Made by a program: the position numbers and the translations under genes. The notes beneath the pieces were generated by a model that saw only the letters and a list, made by a program, of their open reading frames with translations, did no database searches and was not told the DNA's origin. 64,000 nucleotides of DNA. Origin: Lachnospiraceae bacterium (GTDB lineage Bacteria > Bacillota > Clostridia > Lachnospirales > Anaerotignaceae). Positions 37,290 through 46,160 of the stretch are shown here, one piece after another (positions within the stretch are counted from its first letter, which is position 1; every line of letters starts with the position of its first letter). Location: the NCBI GenBank assembly GCA_910576545.1, contig CAJTKM010000006.1, positions 62,001 to 126,000 of the forward strand. The letters run 5' to 3'.

Positions 37290-37540
37290 TGATTATAGCC
37301 TTGACAAGCCATTTGAGGATTGGGAACTAGAACTGCAATTTTGGAACAATTACAGAGTTACTGGTTTTGCCGGAATATCAAAATCAGGGGATTGGCAGTA
37401 AACTTCTTTGCCTCGCAAAAGAAAACACACCTACAATGTTATATTTTGGTTCGCAGCCGGAGGCAGAGGGATTTTATGAAAAGGATGGCTGTCGTAGGAG
37501 CTTAAAATCTTACGTAATAGAAAAACAGGATAATAACTAA
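37290..37540 (+). pseudogene. GNAT acetyltransferase, C-terminal remnant
   Basis: The plus-strand frame ending at 37540 encodes TELLVLPEYQNQGIGSKLL, the acetyl-CoA binding motif A of GNAT enzymes (Q/R-x-x-G-x-G/A pattern), then PTMLYFGSQPEAEGFYEKDGC, the usual motif B. An in-frame TAG lies about 27 bp before motif A, and the N-terminal half is missing. No start codon with a ribosome binding site is present. It abuts the transposase remnant and is presumably broken by that insertion. Confidence 0.6.
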
Positions 37541-37753
37541 ATTTCCAGTTCATCGGGCAGTTTTCCGGCAAAGGCAGCTGGAATTCTATAAAATTACAGC
37601 TGGAAGTATCCAGCACCAAATTTGAATATCGTGGAAAAAGAAAAATACTGTGCAAAGCTGGCGGTTTATGGTAACATATAAAAATAACAGGAACGGAACC
37701 ATAAATTTTACTTATGATAATGTCCATAATACCGGAAGGAGGAATACATTCCG
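37541..37753. other. intergenic region before the SpoIID gene
   Basis: AT-rich, with an imperfect repeat of CAGCTGGAA (37579 and 37598 area). Presumably holds the promoter for the SpoIID operon; none was chosen. Confidence 0.3.
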
Positions 37754-39355
37754 ATGAACAGGATTTCGGGAAAGGCCTGCGGGTCGGCAGCTTTGCTTTG
37801 CGCTGTACTGCTGGCATTTCCCATAAAGGCAAGTGCATACAATGTGCCGGAAACAGTGCGGGTTGGTTTGGAAGCTGTCTGCAAAAATGCGTCTTCGGCT
37901 TCGATTGGCACAGGAGAACTTTTGATTGGCACAGAGAGGGATGGAAGATTTGAAGAAGGCGGCGCAGTTTCCGGCGGGTTTACGGCAAGACCGGCGTCAG
38001 GCGATTATATTGCGGTGGATGACGAAATGGACTGCGATGACGCGCTGGATTTAGCGGATTCCCTTTCCAATATGGGGCTGGACGCCTATGCCGCGTATTT
38101 GGACGGGGAGGACTGGACCGTTTATGTCAGGAACGCTTCGCGTGCAGAAGTGGAACAGGCTGCGCGGGAATCTGCAACACAGATACGCGGCTTTACGGGA
38201 TATTCCCTTTCTGATGGCAGGACTGCCCTACTTCTGCCTGAAGATGCTGTTTTGATGGGGACGGAGCGGGACGATACCATTTCTGTTAACGGAAAACGCT
38301 ACCGCGGCATGCTGACGTTTGCTGTGCGTAACAGTGCGCTGACGGCAGTCAATGTAGTTGGGCTGGAGGAATATCTCTATGGCGTTGTTCCGGCGGAGAT
38401 GCCGCAGTCCTATGAAGAAGAAGCATTAAAGGCGCAGGCAGTTGCTGCAAGGACATATGCCATTACAAAACTGGGGGCGCATACAGGCAGCGGCTATCAG
38501 CTTTGCGATACTACGGCATGCCAGGTTTATCAGGGCTATGATGGGGAGGCGGCTTCGGCTATACGTGCGGTGGATGATACGGCAGGGGAAATCGCCTGCT
38601 ATAACGGTGTACCGATTGAGGCTGTATTTTCTGCTTCTACAGGCGGCTATACGGAAAACAGCGAAAATGTATGGAGCAATAAGGTGGCATATCTGCGGGC
38701 AGTGCCGGAGGTCGTGGAGGAATATGGCGACAATACATGGAAACGCACGCTGACGCTGAATGAACTGGATGCTTTGCTGTCTGCAAAAAGGGAAAGCATT
38801 GGCGCGGCGGAGGACATTGAAATTACAAAGCTGTCGACAGGCGGGCGTGTGCAGGAGCTGAAAATCATCGGTTCTCGCGGGAGCAAAACGCTCACAAAAG
38901 AGGAAATCCGGACATACTTTTCCGGTGCGGCTTGTGGGAGCCTGCCGGGGAAAATGTTTACCATAAACGGCAAGGGCGGGGAAATCGGCACGTATGATGG
39001 AAAAGTTTCTGCGCCTTCCTCAAAGCCGGAAAAGGGTACACTGCGCGCGGCAGCTGCCGAGGACGGGATTATTGCCAGAACAGAAGGTTCCCTAAAAAGC
39101 ATGGACGGAAAAAGGCTGATGGTTTCTTCACAGAAAAACGGCGGAACATCCTCCGGAACACAGAAAGACGGGGACTATGAAGTGTATTCTGTGTCCATAT
39201 CTACGGTCAGCGGCGGAAAATTTGTGTTTGAGGGCGTTGGCTTTGGACATGGTGTCGGGCTGAGCCAGAAAGGGGCGCAGGCGATGGCATTGGAAGGGTA
39301 CGACTACGAAGAAATTTTGTACCACTACTATACAGACATTACGATAGAGGATTGA
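37754..39355 (+). CDS. SpoIID/LytB domain protein
   Basis: A 533-aa exported protein with a signal peptide ending near AKASA/SAYN (about residue 28). A region at about 60-150 resembles an SPOR-like repeat (DALDLADSLSNMGLDAYAAYLDG). The SpoIID core follows at about 190-300: GLEEYLYGVVPAEMP, LKAQAVAARTYA, and VFSASTGGYTENSENVW, ending with GVGFGHGVGLSQ near 500. SpoIID is a lytic transglycosylase in the engulfing sporangium; this longer member may act in spore or vegetative wall turnover. Three small genes and queA follow with tiny gaps. Confidence 0.85.
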   Translation: MNRISGKACGSAALLCAVLLAFPIKASAYNVPETVRVGLEAVCKNASSASIGTGELLIGTERDGRFEEGGAVSGGFTARPASGDYIAVDDEMDCDDALDLADSLSNMGLDAYAAYLDGEDWTVYVRNASRAEVEQAARESATQIRGFTGYSLSDGRTALLLPEDAVLMGTERDDTISVNGKRYRGMLTFAVRNSALTAVNVVGLEEYLYGVVPAEMPQSYEEEALKAQAVAARTYAITKLGAHTGSGYQLCDTTACQVYQGYDGEAASAIRAVDDTAGEIACYNGVPIEAVFSASTGGYTENSENVWSNKVAYLRAVPEVVEEYGDNTWKRTLTLNELDALLSAKRESIGAAEDIEITKLSTGGRVQELKIIGSRGSKTLTKEEIRTYFSGAACGSLPGKMFTINGKGGEIGTYDGKVSAPSSKPEKGTLRAAAAEDGIIARTEGSLKSMDGKRLMVSSQKNGGTSSGTQKDGDYEVYSVSISTVSGGKFVFEGVGFGHGVGLSQKGAQAMALEGYDYEEILYHYYTDITIED

Positions 39356-39358
39356 AAG

Positions 39359-39628
39359 ATGAAAAATTTGAGGGATTTCCTGCTTTCACGAAAGGGCTGG
39401 CGGGACGAAAAAGGGAACACGCTGGCATTTTTTGAAAGAGGACTGGAAGGGGAACCCGAAAAAGACGCGCTTTGGTTCTTTTTAGACGAAGGTCTGCGCT
39501 GCGGCGGGCTGCAAAGGCGAATCCAGCCGGAGGAAGCGGAGCTGGAAAGGCTGCTGCTGGGGTGCGGCAAGCGGGAGCTTTGGGAACTGCTGGAAAAGGA
39601 TATCGAAAAGTGGAGAAAAGGAGAGTGA
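39359..39628 (+). CDS. small hypothetical protein
   Basis: An 89-aa charged protein starting four bases after the SpoIID stop, so it is cotranscribed. It is helical and rich in Glu/Leu (EAELERLLLGCGKRELWELLEKD). I recognise no family. A GAGG sits in the end of the upstream gene. Five bases separate it from the next small gene. Confidence 0.55.
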   Translation: MKNLRDFLLSRKGWRDEKGNTLAFFERGLEGEPEKDALWFFLDEGLRCGGLQRRIQPEEAELERLLLGCGKRELWELLEKDIEKWRKGE

Positions 39629-39632
39629 GGAC

Positions 39633-39935
39633 ATGTTTGTGGAAAAGCTGACGGAAGAACAGATACGGGAAATTATGAATGTGATTTCGGACGATGGGAG
39701 CGTAACAATTATCAGTGTGCGCACATATGATTCCAGCTTTGAGGACAGCCTGAATATTTCCAATGTGCCGGAGGTAAAGGCGGAATTTCAGGAGGATGTA
39801 GAAACCTACCGGCTGTTTGATTACAATATCCGCGGTTTCCATAATGCGGGTGCGGGCTCCGATTATATTTACCGGAAAATGATGCTGGACTGGTTCGGGC
39901 CGGAATATGCCATAAAATACCTGATGGAAAACTGA
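39633..39935 (+). CDS. small hypothetical protein, paralogue A
   Basis: A 100-aa protein without a known family. It shares with the next gene the pattern M(F/Y)V-KL-EI-EIM--ISD at the start, a central L(F/H)DY(N/D)I-GF, and an end YIYR-KML--FG-EYA--YL. The middle differs. It belongs to the SpoIID-queA run. The two are clearly tandem duplicates that have diverged to roughly 35-40% identity by eye. Confidence 0.6.
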   Translation: MFVEKLTEEQIREIMNVISDDGSVTIISVRTYDSSFEDSLNISNVPEVKAEFQEDVETYRLFDYNIRGFHNAGAGSDYIYRKMMLDWFGPEYAIKYLMEN

Positions 39936-39953
39936 GAAACGGAGGGGAAACCA

Positions 39954-40223
39954 ATGTATGTGAAAAAGCTGAAAGACCATGAGATTGAGGAAATCATGCA
40001 TGCCATTTCTGACGTGGACGCTGTGGTTACGGATATCCGCAGGGCGGCGACGGACCCCGAGGTGACGGTGCTTTCACAGGATATGGAGGAGCATTATGTG
40101 CTCCATGATTACGATATTGAAGGGTTCGATTTCCTGCCGGATAATGCCACATATATTTATCGGGAAAAAATGCTGAAGTTTTTCGGCGTGGAATATGCAG
40201 CAAGGTATTTGCTGGGGAAATGA
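39954..40223 (+). CDS. small hypothetical protein, paralogue B
   Basis: An 89-aa protein homologous to paralogue A, 18 bp downstream of it. It keeps the N-terminal KLKDHEIEEIMHAISD and C-terminal ATYIYREKMLKFFG segments but lacks about ten residues in the centre. GGAGGGG precedes the ATG. It ends ten bases before queA. Function unknown; sharing an operon with queA is probably incidental. Confidence 0.6.
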   Translation: MYVKKLKDHEIEEIMHAISDVDAVVTDIRRAATDPEVTVLSQDMEEHYVLHDYDIEGFDFLPDNATYIYREKMLKFFGVEYAARYLLGK

Positions 40224-40232
40224 GGAGCGGAA

Positions 40233-41258
40233 ATGAAAACAAGTGACTTTAACTATGAACTGCCGGAAGAACTGATTGCGCAGGAGCCGCTGGAGGACCG
40301 CGCATCCTCCCGCCTTTTGGTGCTGCATAAGGATACAGGGGAGCGGGAGCATAAGCATTTTCGGGAAATCAGAGATTATCTGCGTGCAGGGGATTGTCTG
40401 GTGATAAACGATACAAGGGTGCTGCCGGCGCGGCTGTTTGGCGAAAGAGTCGGTACGGGCGCAGTGATCGAGGTGCTGCTTTTGGTTCGGCGGGAGCTGG
40501 ATGTCTGGGAAGTGCTGGTGCGCCCGGGCAGGAAGGCGCGCCCCGGCGACAGGATTTCCTTTGGCGGCGGAAGGCTGACAGCAGAGGTGCTGACGATTGT
40601 GGAGGATGGCAACAGGCTTGTGCGGTTCCATTATGACGGCGTGTTTGAAGCTATTTTGGAAGAACTGGGGGAGATGCCTCTGCCGCCGTATATTACGCAT
40701 AAGCTGGAAGATAAAACGCGCTACCAGACGGTTTATGCGGCGCATGACGGCTCCGCTGCCGCACCGACAGCGGGGCTGCACTTTACGCCGGAGCTGCTGA
40801 AAGAAATCGAGGGAATGGGAGTGAAGATTGCAAACGTGACGCTGCATGTCGGGCTGGGGACGTTCCGGCCGGTGAAGGTGGACGACGTACTCGACCATGA
40901 AATGCATTCGGAGTATTATGTGGTGGAGGAAGAACAGGCTGCCATTATGAATGAGGCAAAACGGAACGGCGGGCGCATTTTTGCTGTCGGGACGACAAGC
41001 ACACGGACGCTGGAATCCGTTACGGATGAAAATGGTGTGATACAGGCTAAAAGCGGCTGGACGAAAATTTTTATTTATCCCGGTTATACATTCAAGGCGG
41101 TGGACTGCCTGATTACAAATTTTCACCTGCCGGAATCGACGCTGATCATGCTCGTTTCCGCGCTGGCGGGCAAGGAGCTTGTAATGGAAACTTACGCGGA
41201 GGCTGTGCGGGAAAGATACCGTTTTTTTTCGTTTGGCGACGCGATGCTCATTTTATAA
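40233..41258 (+). CDS. queA: tRNA preQ1 ribosyltransferase-isomerase QueA
   Basis: A 341-aa enzyme that transfers and isomerises the ribosyl group of S-adenosylmethionine onto preQ1 in tRNA, forming epoxyqueuosine. It starts [18 protein letters not shown] and has [33 protein letters not shown] and [16 protein letters not shown]. Length is normal. GAGG precedes the ATG. tgt, its usual neighbour, is not in the window. Confidence 0.96.
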   Translation: MKTSDFNYELPEELIAQEPLEDRASSRLLVLHKDTGEREHKHFREIRDYLRAGDCLVINDTRVLPARLFGERVGTGAVIEVLLLVRRELDVWEVLVRPGRKARPGDRISFGGGRLTAEVLTIVEDGNRLVRFHYDGVFEAILEELGEMPLPPYITHKLEDKTRYQTVYAAHDGSAAAPTAGLHFTPELLKEIEGMGVKIANVTLHVGLGTFRPVKVDDVLDHEMHSEYYVVEEEQAAIMNEAKRNGGRIFAVGTTSTRTLESVTDENGVIQAKSGWTKIFIYPGYTFKAVDCLITNFHLPESTLIMLVSALAGKELVMETYAEAVRERYRFFSFGDAMLIL

Positions 41259-41273
41259 ATACAGGATACAGGG

Positions 41274-41308
41274 AAGCCCTGAGGCCGTACGCCTTATGGC
41301 TTTTTTGT
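41274..41308 (+). terminator. intrinsic terminator after queA
   Basis: AAGCC (41274-41278) pairs with GGCTT (41298-41302) around an inner AGGC/GCCT stem, followed by TTTTTGTTTT. Confidence 0.75.
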
Positions 41309-41385
41309 TTTCCGTTCTTTTTTCCCCCGCATACGCATATGTTTGTAACAGTTGCAGCGGTAAGACAAGCAAAGGGGAGAACGCG

Positions 41386-42612
41386 ATGTATAACAGAAGA
41401 TATGAAAAAGTATTTTTAATGCTCCGGCAGGAAACGGCGGGCTACGCGCTGGGAAAGCGTCCGCCCTGGGGCAGCTGTGTCATGGAAATCAAAAACGGAC
41501 AGGGACGATTGCAGCTGACGGTGCAGGGGCTTCGCCGCGGAGTTTACGGCGTGTATGTCATGCTGGGAGAAAATCCGGCGGAAACGCTTTTCTGCGGAGA
41601 ACTGCGCCCCACAGGCAAGGAAGGACAGGGAGAATTGAAATGGGATTTCTCCCCTGATGCACTGGGACATGGGAAAAAGGCGGAGGATTTTCAAACGGTG
41701 GTGCTGTTGGCAGAGGAGGGGAAAAGCGGCGCGGTTTCTGCCCCGCTAACGGCGTTTTTTGGTAAGAAAAAAGACTGGAAACGCGAATTTCAGCCGAACC
41801 GTCCGGTAAAAGAGCCGGAGAAGGCAGACGAAATCCATTTGCAGGCGGCAGAAGCGGCAGTTCTGCCAATGCGCCCACGAGCAGAGGCGGCAAGGAAAGC
41901 GGAAATTGCAAAAAAAACAGAAAAGACAGAAAAGACAGAAAAGACAGAAAAGACAGAAAAGACAGAAAAGACAGAAAAGACAGAAAAGACAGAAAAGACA
42001 GAAAAGACAGAGCCAACTGCAAAACAGCCGGAAGAGCCGAAAATGAATAAGCCGGAGAGCCTTTCTCATAAAATTGCGGAAGAACAGAAAGCGGACGGCT
42101 GTCATGGAAATTTTTCAGGGCTTTTGGCAAAATTCCGGCAGGAATTGCAGGAACTGGAAGAAACGGGCGTATTGACGCCGGAAGAAACTGCGCGTATCCG
42201 CAATATTGGGGATACGGAAGGAGAGCGGGAGCAGACTGCGGCGGAGTCTGCGAAACAGGAAAGCCAGCTGGAAAGTGTGCCTTTGGAATTTGAAAAAAAC
42301 AAGGAGTTACAGCCTTTTGGCGATGGGGTTTCGTGGAAATGCCTTGCGTTGGAGGAATTGACGCTTCTGGCAAAGGTTCCCCTGAAATGGCAGAAAGAAT
42401 TTTTCTTTCTGCTCCCGTACCGCCGCTACCGTCATTTGATACTGCGGGCAGAGGGCGGCTGCCTTTGGCTGGGTCTGCCATGCGTATATCGGGCAGAAGA
42501 TGCGAAAGAGGCGGAGAGCTTTGGTTTTAAGGAGTTCCGCTATGTGGACGATGCAAGGGGATATTGGCTGGCGCGGCTGGAACGGGAGGATGTACCCGGG
42601 GAGAAAGCGTGA
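41386..42612 (+). CDS. hypothetical protein with KTE tandem repeats
   Basis: A 408-aa protein I do not recognise. Residues 1-135 are a compact, probably beta-rich domain (YEKVFLMLRQET, RGVYGVYVMLGENP). Residues about 177-209 are eleven KTE tripeptides, encoded by a 9-bp tandem repeat. A charged helical linker follows, then a C-terminal domain from about 315 with FFFLLPYRRYRHLIL and GCLWLGLPCVYR. No signal peptide. I chose ATG 41386 after AAAGGGGAG. It lies between the queA terminator and trmB. Confidence 0.6.
   Translation: MYNRRYEKVFLMLRQETAGYALGKRPPWGSCVMEIKNGQGRLQLTVQGLRRGVYGVYVMLGENPAETLFCGELRPTGKEGQGELKWDFSPDALGHGKKAEDFQTVVLLAEEGKSGAVSAPLTAFFGKKKDWKREFQPNRPVKEPEKADEIHLQAAEAAVLPMRPRAEAARKAEIAKKTEKTEKTEKTEKTEKTEKTEKTEKTEKTEKTEPTAKQPEEPKMNKPESLSHKIAEEQKADGCHGNFSGLLAKFRQELQELEETGVLTPEETARIRNIGDTEGEREQTAAESAKQESQLESVPLEFEKNKELQPFGDGVSWKCLALEELTLLAKVPLKWQKEFFFLLPYRRYRHLILRAEGGCLWLGLPCVYRAEDAKEAESFGFKEFRYVDDARGYWLARLEREDVPGEKA
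41923..42012 (+). repeat. 9-bp tandem repeat (AAGACAGAA)x10
   Basis: Ten direct copies of a 9-bp unit without interruption, only the last base varying. Each unit adds Lys-Thr-Glu, so copy-number change keeps the frame. Confidence 0.95.
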
Positions 42613-42640
42613 CAAAAAACGCTTTGCGTATAAGAAAGGC

Positions 42641-42669
42641 TTGCCAGAACAGGGCTTCGATAGTATGAT
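42641..42669 (+). promoter_or_regulatory. possible trmB promoter
   Basis: TTGCCA at 42641-42646, a 17-bp spacer and TATGAT at 42664-42669, 43 bp before the start codon. Confidence 0.45.
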
Positions 42670-42711
42670 ACTGTATGAACAGAAAAAGTAATCAGAAGGA
42701 GCATACAGAGG

Positions 42712-43347
42712 ATGAGAGTCAGAAAAAAGCCTTGGGCGGAACAGGAAGTGCAGGAAAACAGCCGTGTTATTCAAAACGCGGAGGAGAAAAAAGGACATTG
42801 GGCGGAATTTTTTGGGAATCATAATCCCATTTATGTGGAAATCGGCTGCGGCAAGGGCGGTTTTTTGACAAAAAGCGCGGCGGCAGAGCCGGATGTAAAT
42901 TTTATCGGTATCGAACGCCAGTTGACCGTTGTGGCAGTCGCGGCAAGACGGGCGGGGGAGGATGCGCCGAATCTGGCTTTTGTTTGGAGCGATGCGAAAA
43001 AGTTGTCGGATTTCTTCGAGGCCGGGGAATTTCAGCGGTTGTATTTGAATTTCTGTGACCCGTGGCCGAAAAAACGTACATATAAACGCCGCCTGACTTA
43101 TCGGGAATTTCTGCGCGGCTACCGTGAAGCGATGGGGGAAAATGCGGAAATTTTTTTCAAAACAGACAACAGGGGGTTGTTTGAATTTTCCCTGAATGAA
43201 TTTTGTGCAGAGGATTGGAAGCTGTCCAATATCAGCCTGGATTTGCATAACAGTGATTTTACGGGAAATATCATGACAGAATATGAAGAAAAATTTTCTG
43301 CAAAGGGGATGCCGATTTATCGGCTGGAGGCTCGAAGCAGGAAATGA
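42712..43347 (+). CDS. trmB: tRNA (guanine-N7)-methyltransferase
   Basis: A 211-aa SAM-dependent methyltransferase that makes m7G46 in tRNA. It has the SAM loop EIGCGKGGFL near residue 43, FIGIERQ, and the family signature LNFCDPWPKKR near residue 112, followed by RRLTYREFL. Length fits TrmB. AAGGAG lies upstream. It is convergent with the MocR gene. Confidence 0.95.
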   Translation: MRVRKKPWAEQEVQENSRVIQNAEEKKGHWAEFFGNHNPIYVEIGCGKGGFLTKSAAAEPDVNFIGIERQLTVVAVAARRAGEDAPNLAFVWSDAKKLSDFFEAGEFQRLYLNFCDPWPKKRTYKRRLTYREFLRGYREAMGENAEIFFKTDNRGLFEFSLNEFCAEDWKLSNISLDLHNSDFTGNIMTEYEEKFSAKGMPIYRLEARSRK

Positions 43348-43351
43348 TATT

Positions 43352-43394
43352 GCAGGGCGCGGACCGGAAATGAGGGTCTGCGCCCTTGCTTTGC
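43352..43394. terminator. hairpin between trmB and the MocR gene
   Basis: GGGCGC-GGACC (43355-43365) pairs with GGTCT-GCGCCC (43375-43385) with a short T-rich tail. A plausible shared terminator for the convergent genes. Confidence 0.55.
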
Positions 43395-43421
43395 CTATGG
43401 GGAAGGACAGAAAGGCAGGCA

Positions 43422-44810
43422 TCAGGAAAGAGAATCCAGCAGATCCTTTAATATGTGCAGACCCTGCTCCAGTTCCTCTGTTGTTTCCGGAGCACAGACC
43501 GCAATTCTTGCGGCAGGAACAGGTATTTCCTTCCCAACTGCAAAACGATGGCTGCCATATACAGAAAGCCCTCTTTCCGATGACATTGCTTCAAATTCCT
43601 GCCCGCTGGTTCCTTCCGGCAGGAGCAGCCAGCGGCTTAAACATTCTGGCGCGCCCAAAAGCGTATAGCCGCTTAAAATTTTATCAGCAAGGCGGTTTCG
43701 CAAAGCCGCTCCCCTCCGCCGCTCTGCAAGGAGATGCTCCAGCCTGCCGGAGAGGGTCAGGCGCGAAGCGATTTCCAGCAAAAGGCTGGACTGCGAAAGG
43801 TTGATATGGTACAGTGCCTGCTCCAGCGCGGCCGCCCAACGCAGCGGTGTTTGCAGATATGCCAGACGCAGGGCGGGAAGGACTGTTTTGGACAGGCTGA
43901 GCAGAAAGATACAATGCTCCGGCGCGAGGGAAGCAACGGGCGGCAGAGGATTTGCGGCAAACAGGCTGTTTATGCCGTCCTCAATCAGCAGAAGGTCACG
44001 TTCCTGTGCCGTTTCCGCAATCATCCGGCGGCAGGAAAGCGTCATAATGTGGTTGGTGGGGTTCTGGTAATCCGGCATAATATAAAGCCCCTTTATACCG
44101 TCATTTTTGCAGGCGGCAAGCAGGGCGCTTCGGCCCATTTCGCCGTTTTCCTGCCGGATGGGCACAAGATGGATACCGAACAGCTTTGCAGCGCCCTTTA
44201 TGCCTGGATATACCAGCGGGTCAACGCCAAGTTTATCCCCGGAATGGAACAGCCCCGCGAATATGGCGGCTGTGGCGTTTTGCCCGCCGTTTGCAAATAA
44301 CAGCCCGCGCGGGTCGGTGACGGAAAGCCCCAGACGGTTCAGCAGATGAGCGGCGGCTTCTTTGTGGCGCGGTTCCTCCTGATAAGAATATTGAAACAGG
44401 TTTTTACATTCTTCTTCGGCGAGCATTTTCAGAAGAATGGTAATGGCGTCTGCCTGCGGTATGGTTTCGGGCATCATGGAGCCCAGCTCAATATGATGCG
44501 CGGCGGGGTTTTCGGGGATAATGAGCGTGCTGGTGTTTACGTCATAGGAAACGAATGTGCCGCTGCCTGTAACGCTGGAAAGCAGCCCTTTGTCTGAACA
44601 GATTTTGAACGCACGGGTAACGGTGCTGACATTGATATCCAGAAAATCGGCAAGCTCACGCTGCGGGGGCAGTTTTGTGCCGGGAAGGAGCGCGCCGCTT
44701 GCAATGTCCCGCTGCAAAAGCTCTGCAAGGGCAGTATATAGCGGACGGCTGGAACGCGGCAGTACGGGCTTCCATGACATCGGGTAGTTTTCAAATGAAT
44801 TGACGGGCAA
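43422..44810 (-). CDS. MocR-type GntR/aminotransferase regulator
   Basis: A 462-aa fusion of a GntR winged helix (about residues 15-80, LPPQRELADFLDINVSTVTRAF) and a fold-type I aminotransferase-like domain (PDYQNPTNHIM, LIEDGINSLF, and SLSKTVLPALRL with the PLP Lys at 308). MocR regulators sense PLP or an amino-PLP adduct. The start is TTG 44810, seven bases after AAAGGAGG. It is divergent from the rnhB operon, which is its only nearby candidate target, though MocR proteins usually control PLP or amine genes; the true target is unknown. Confidence 0.88.
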   Translation of the reverse strand: MPVNSFENYPMSWKPVLPRSSRPLYTALAELLQRDIASGALLPGTKLPPQRELADFLDINVSTVTRAFKICSDKGLLSSVTGSGTFVSYDVNTSTLIIPENPAAHHIELGSMMPETIPQADAITILLKMLAEEECKNLFQYSYQEEPRHKEAAAHLLNRLGLSVTDPRGLLFANGGQNATAAIFAGLFHSGDKLGVDPLVYPGIKGAAKLFGIHLVPIRQENGEMGRSALLAACKNDGIKGLYIMPDYQNPTNHIMTLSCRRMIAETAQERDLLLIEDGINSLFAANPLPPVASLAPEHCIFLLSLSKTVLPALRLAYLQTPLRWAAALEQALYHINLSQSSLLLEIASRLTLSGRLEHLLAERRRGAALRNRLADKILSGYTLLGAPECLSRWLLLPEGTSGQEFEAMSSERGLSVYGSHRFAVGKEIPVPAARIAVCAPETTEELEQGLHILKDLLDSLS

Positions 44811-44934
44811 AATACCGCCTCCTTTTTTGTCTGTATGCGTATAATTATAATATTGTATGGAATTTTCCGCAAGGGAAACGCGGAAAAAGAGAGGGAGGAG
44901 CACGTCCTGCGTTCCACGCTTTCCGGTTTTGAGG

Positions 44935-44963
44935 TTGTGCAGAAAAGGAATTTAGCGTATAAT
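44935..44963 (+). promoter_or_regulatory. promoter of the rnhB-pgeF operon
   Basis: TTGTGC at 44935-44940, a 17-bp spacer and TATAAT at 44958-44963. The start codon is at 45009. Confidence 0.65.
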
Positions 44964-45008
44964 GGAATAGAAAAGTAGGGGTTATTTGTCGTAAGAAAGG
45001 GACGAGAG

Positions 45009-46139
45009 ATGGAAACCATTGCGGAAATACGGGAAAAACTGCAAAATTGCCCGGCTTCGGAATTGCAGGAATGGCTGCGGGAATATGAACAGGACAGCCG
45101 GAAGGGCGTGCAGAAACTGCTGGATGGTTTTTGGCGCAAGCAGGCGGCGCAGCTGAAGGAAGAACAGAGGCTGGACGCGCTGCTTTCTTATGAACGGCAA
45201 TGCTATGCTGAAGGGTATGAGCTGGTTGCCGGAATTGACGAGGTTGGGAGAGGGCCGCTGGCGGGTCCTGTTGTTGCGGCGGCAGTGATTTTGCCGAAGG
45301 AATGCCGGATAGAGGGCGTGAACGATTCCAAAAAACTGACGCCCAGAAAGCGTGAGGAACTGTATGGCGTGATACTGGAAAAGGCCGTTGCATACGGCGT
45401 GGGAGTCGTCCCGCCGGAACGGATTGACGAAATCAATATTTTACAGGCAACCTTTGAGGCGATGCGTCAGGCTCTGGCACAGCTTTCCCCTGCCGCGGAT
45501 TATATCCTTGTCGACGCAGTTACGATATATGGCATTGATACACCGCAGAAGGGCATTGTCAAGGGTGACGAGAAAAGCCTTTCCATCGGAGCGGCAAGCA
45601 TTGTGGCAAAGGTACACCGTGACCGCATGATGGTGCAGTATGACGAAATTTACCCCGGCTATGGCTTTGCCGCGAACAAGGGCTATGGCTCGGCGGAGCA
45701 TATCGCTGCAATACGTGAAAAAGGAATCTGTGCGATACACCGCCGGAGCTTTGTAAAAAATTTCCTGCCAGGCCAGGGGGAAACCGCCGCCGAGAAGGGC
45801 GGCAGGGGCGAAGCACTTGCGGCGCGGCAGATGGAACGGATGGGCTATGAGATTTTAGAGCGGAATTACCGCAGACGGGATGGGGAAATTGATATCATTG
45901 CACAGAAGGACGGCTATACTGTTTTTACGGAAGTAAAATACAGGAAAAACAGCAGGAACGGCTTTCCATCGGAGGCGGTAGACTGGCGGAAACAGCAGAG
46001 CATTATCCGTACGGCAAAGGCATACGTTGCGGAAAAAGGGCTGGAAGGCGGAGAATACCGCTTTGATGTAGCAGAAATTTTGACAGGGGACGGGAAAACG
46101 TATTTCCGTTATACGGAGGACGCGTTCCGTCTGCCTTAA
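45009..46139 (+). CDS. rnhB: ribonuclease HII fused to YraN/UPF0102 domain
   Basis: A 376-aa fusion. Residues about 70-256 are RNase HII, which removes RNA from RNA/DNA hybrids and single ribonucleotides: GIDEVGRGPLAGP (Asp77, Glu78), VNDSKKLTPRKRE, an ILVDAVTI strand and GAASIVAKVHRD. Residues from about 257 are a complete UPF0102/YraN domain, GEALAARQMERMGY, RRRDGEIDIIAQ and VFTEVKYRK, a PD-(D/E)XK-type nuclease fold. The first 70 residues are a helical extension seen in some clostridial RNase HII. Both parts look intact and there is no frame break. In other bacteria rnhB and yraN are often adjacent separate genes. pgeF follows by 21 bp. Confidence 0.92.
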   Translation: METIAEIREKLQNCPASELQEWLREYEQDSRKGVQKLLDGFWRKQAAQLKEEQRLDALLSYERQCYAEGYELVAGIDEVGRGPLAGPVVAAAVILPKECRIEGVNDSKKLTPRKREELYGVILEKAVAYGVGVVPPERIDEINILQATFEAMRQALAQLSPAADYILVDAVTIYGIDTPQKGIVKGDEKSLSIGAASIVAKVHRDRMMVQYDEIYPGYGFAANKGYGSAEHIAAIREKGICAIHRRSFVKNFLPGQGETAAEKGGRGEALAARQMERMGYEILERNYRRRDGEIDIIAQKDGYTVFTEVKYRKNSRNGFPSEAVDWRKQQSIIRTAKAYVAEKGLEGGEYRFDVAEILTGDGKTYFRYTEDAFRLP

Positions 46140-46160
46140 TCATAAGTGAGGCGATGGACT

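Noticed and set aside
41917-42012. CRISPR-like array
   Set aside because: The units are 9 bp with no spacers; this is a coding tandem repeat.
41746-42105. Cysteine/phenylalanine-repeat frame on the minus strand
   Set aside because: It is only the complement of the KTE repeat; no ribosome binding site or codon pattern.
44840-44849. TATAATTATA palindrome as a MocR operator
   Set aside because: MocR sites are usually direct repeats, and an AT palindrome near a -10 arises easily by chance.
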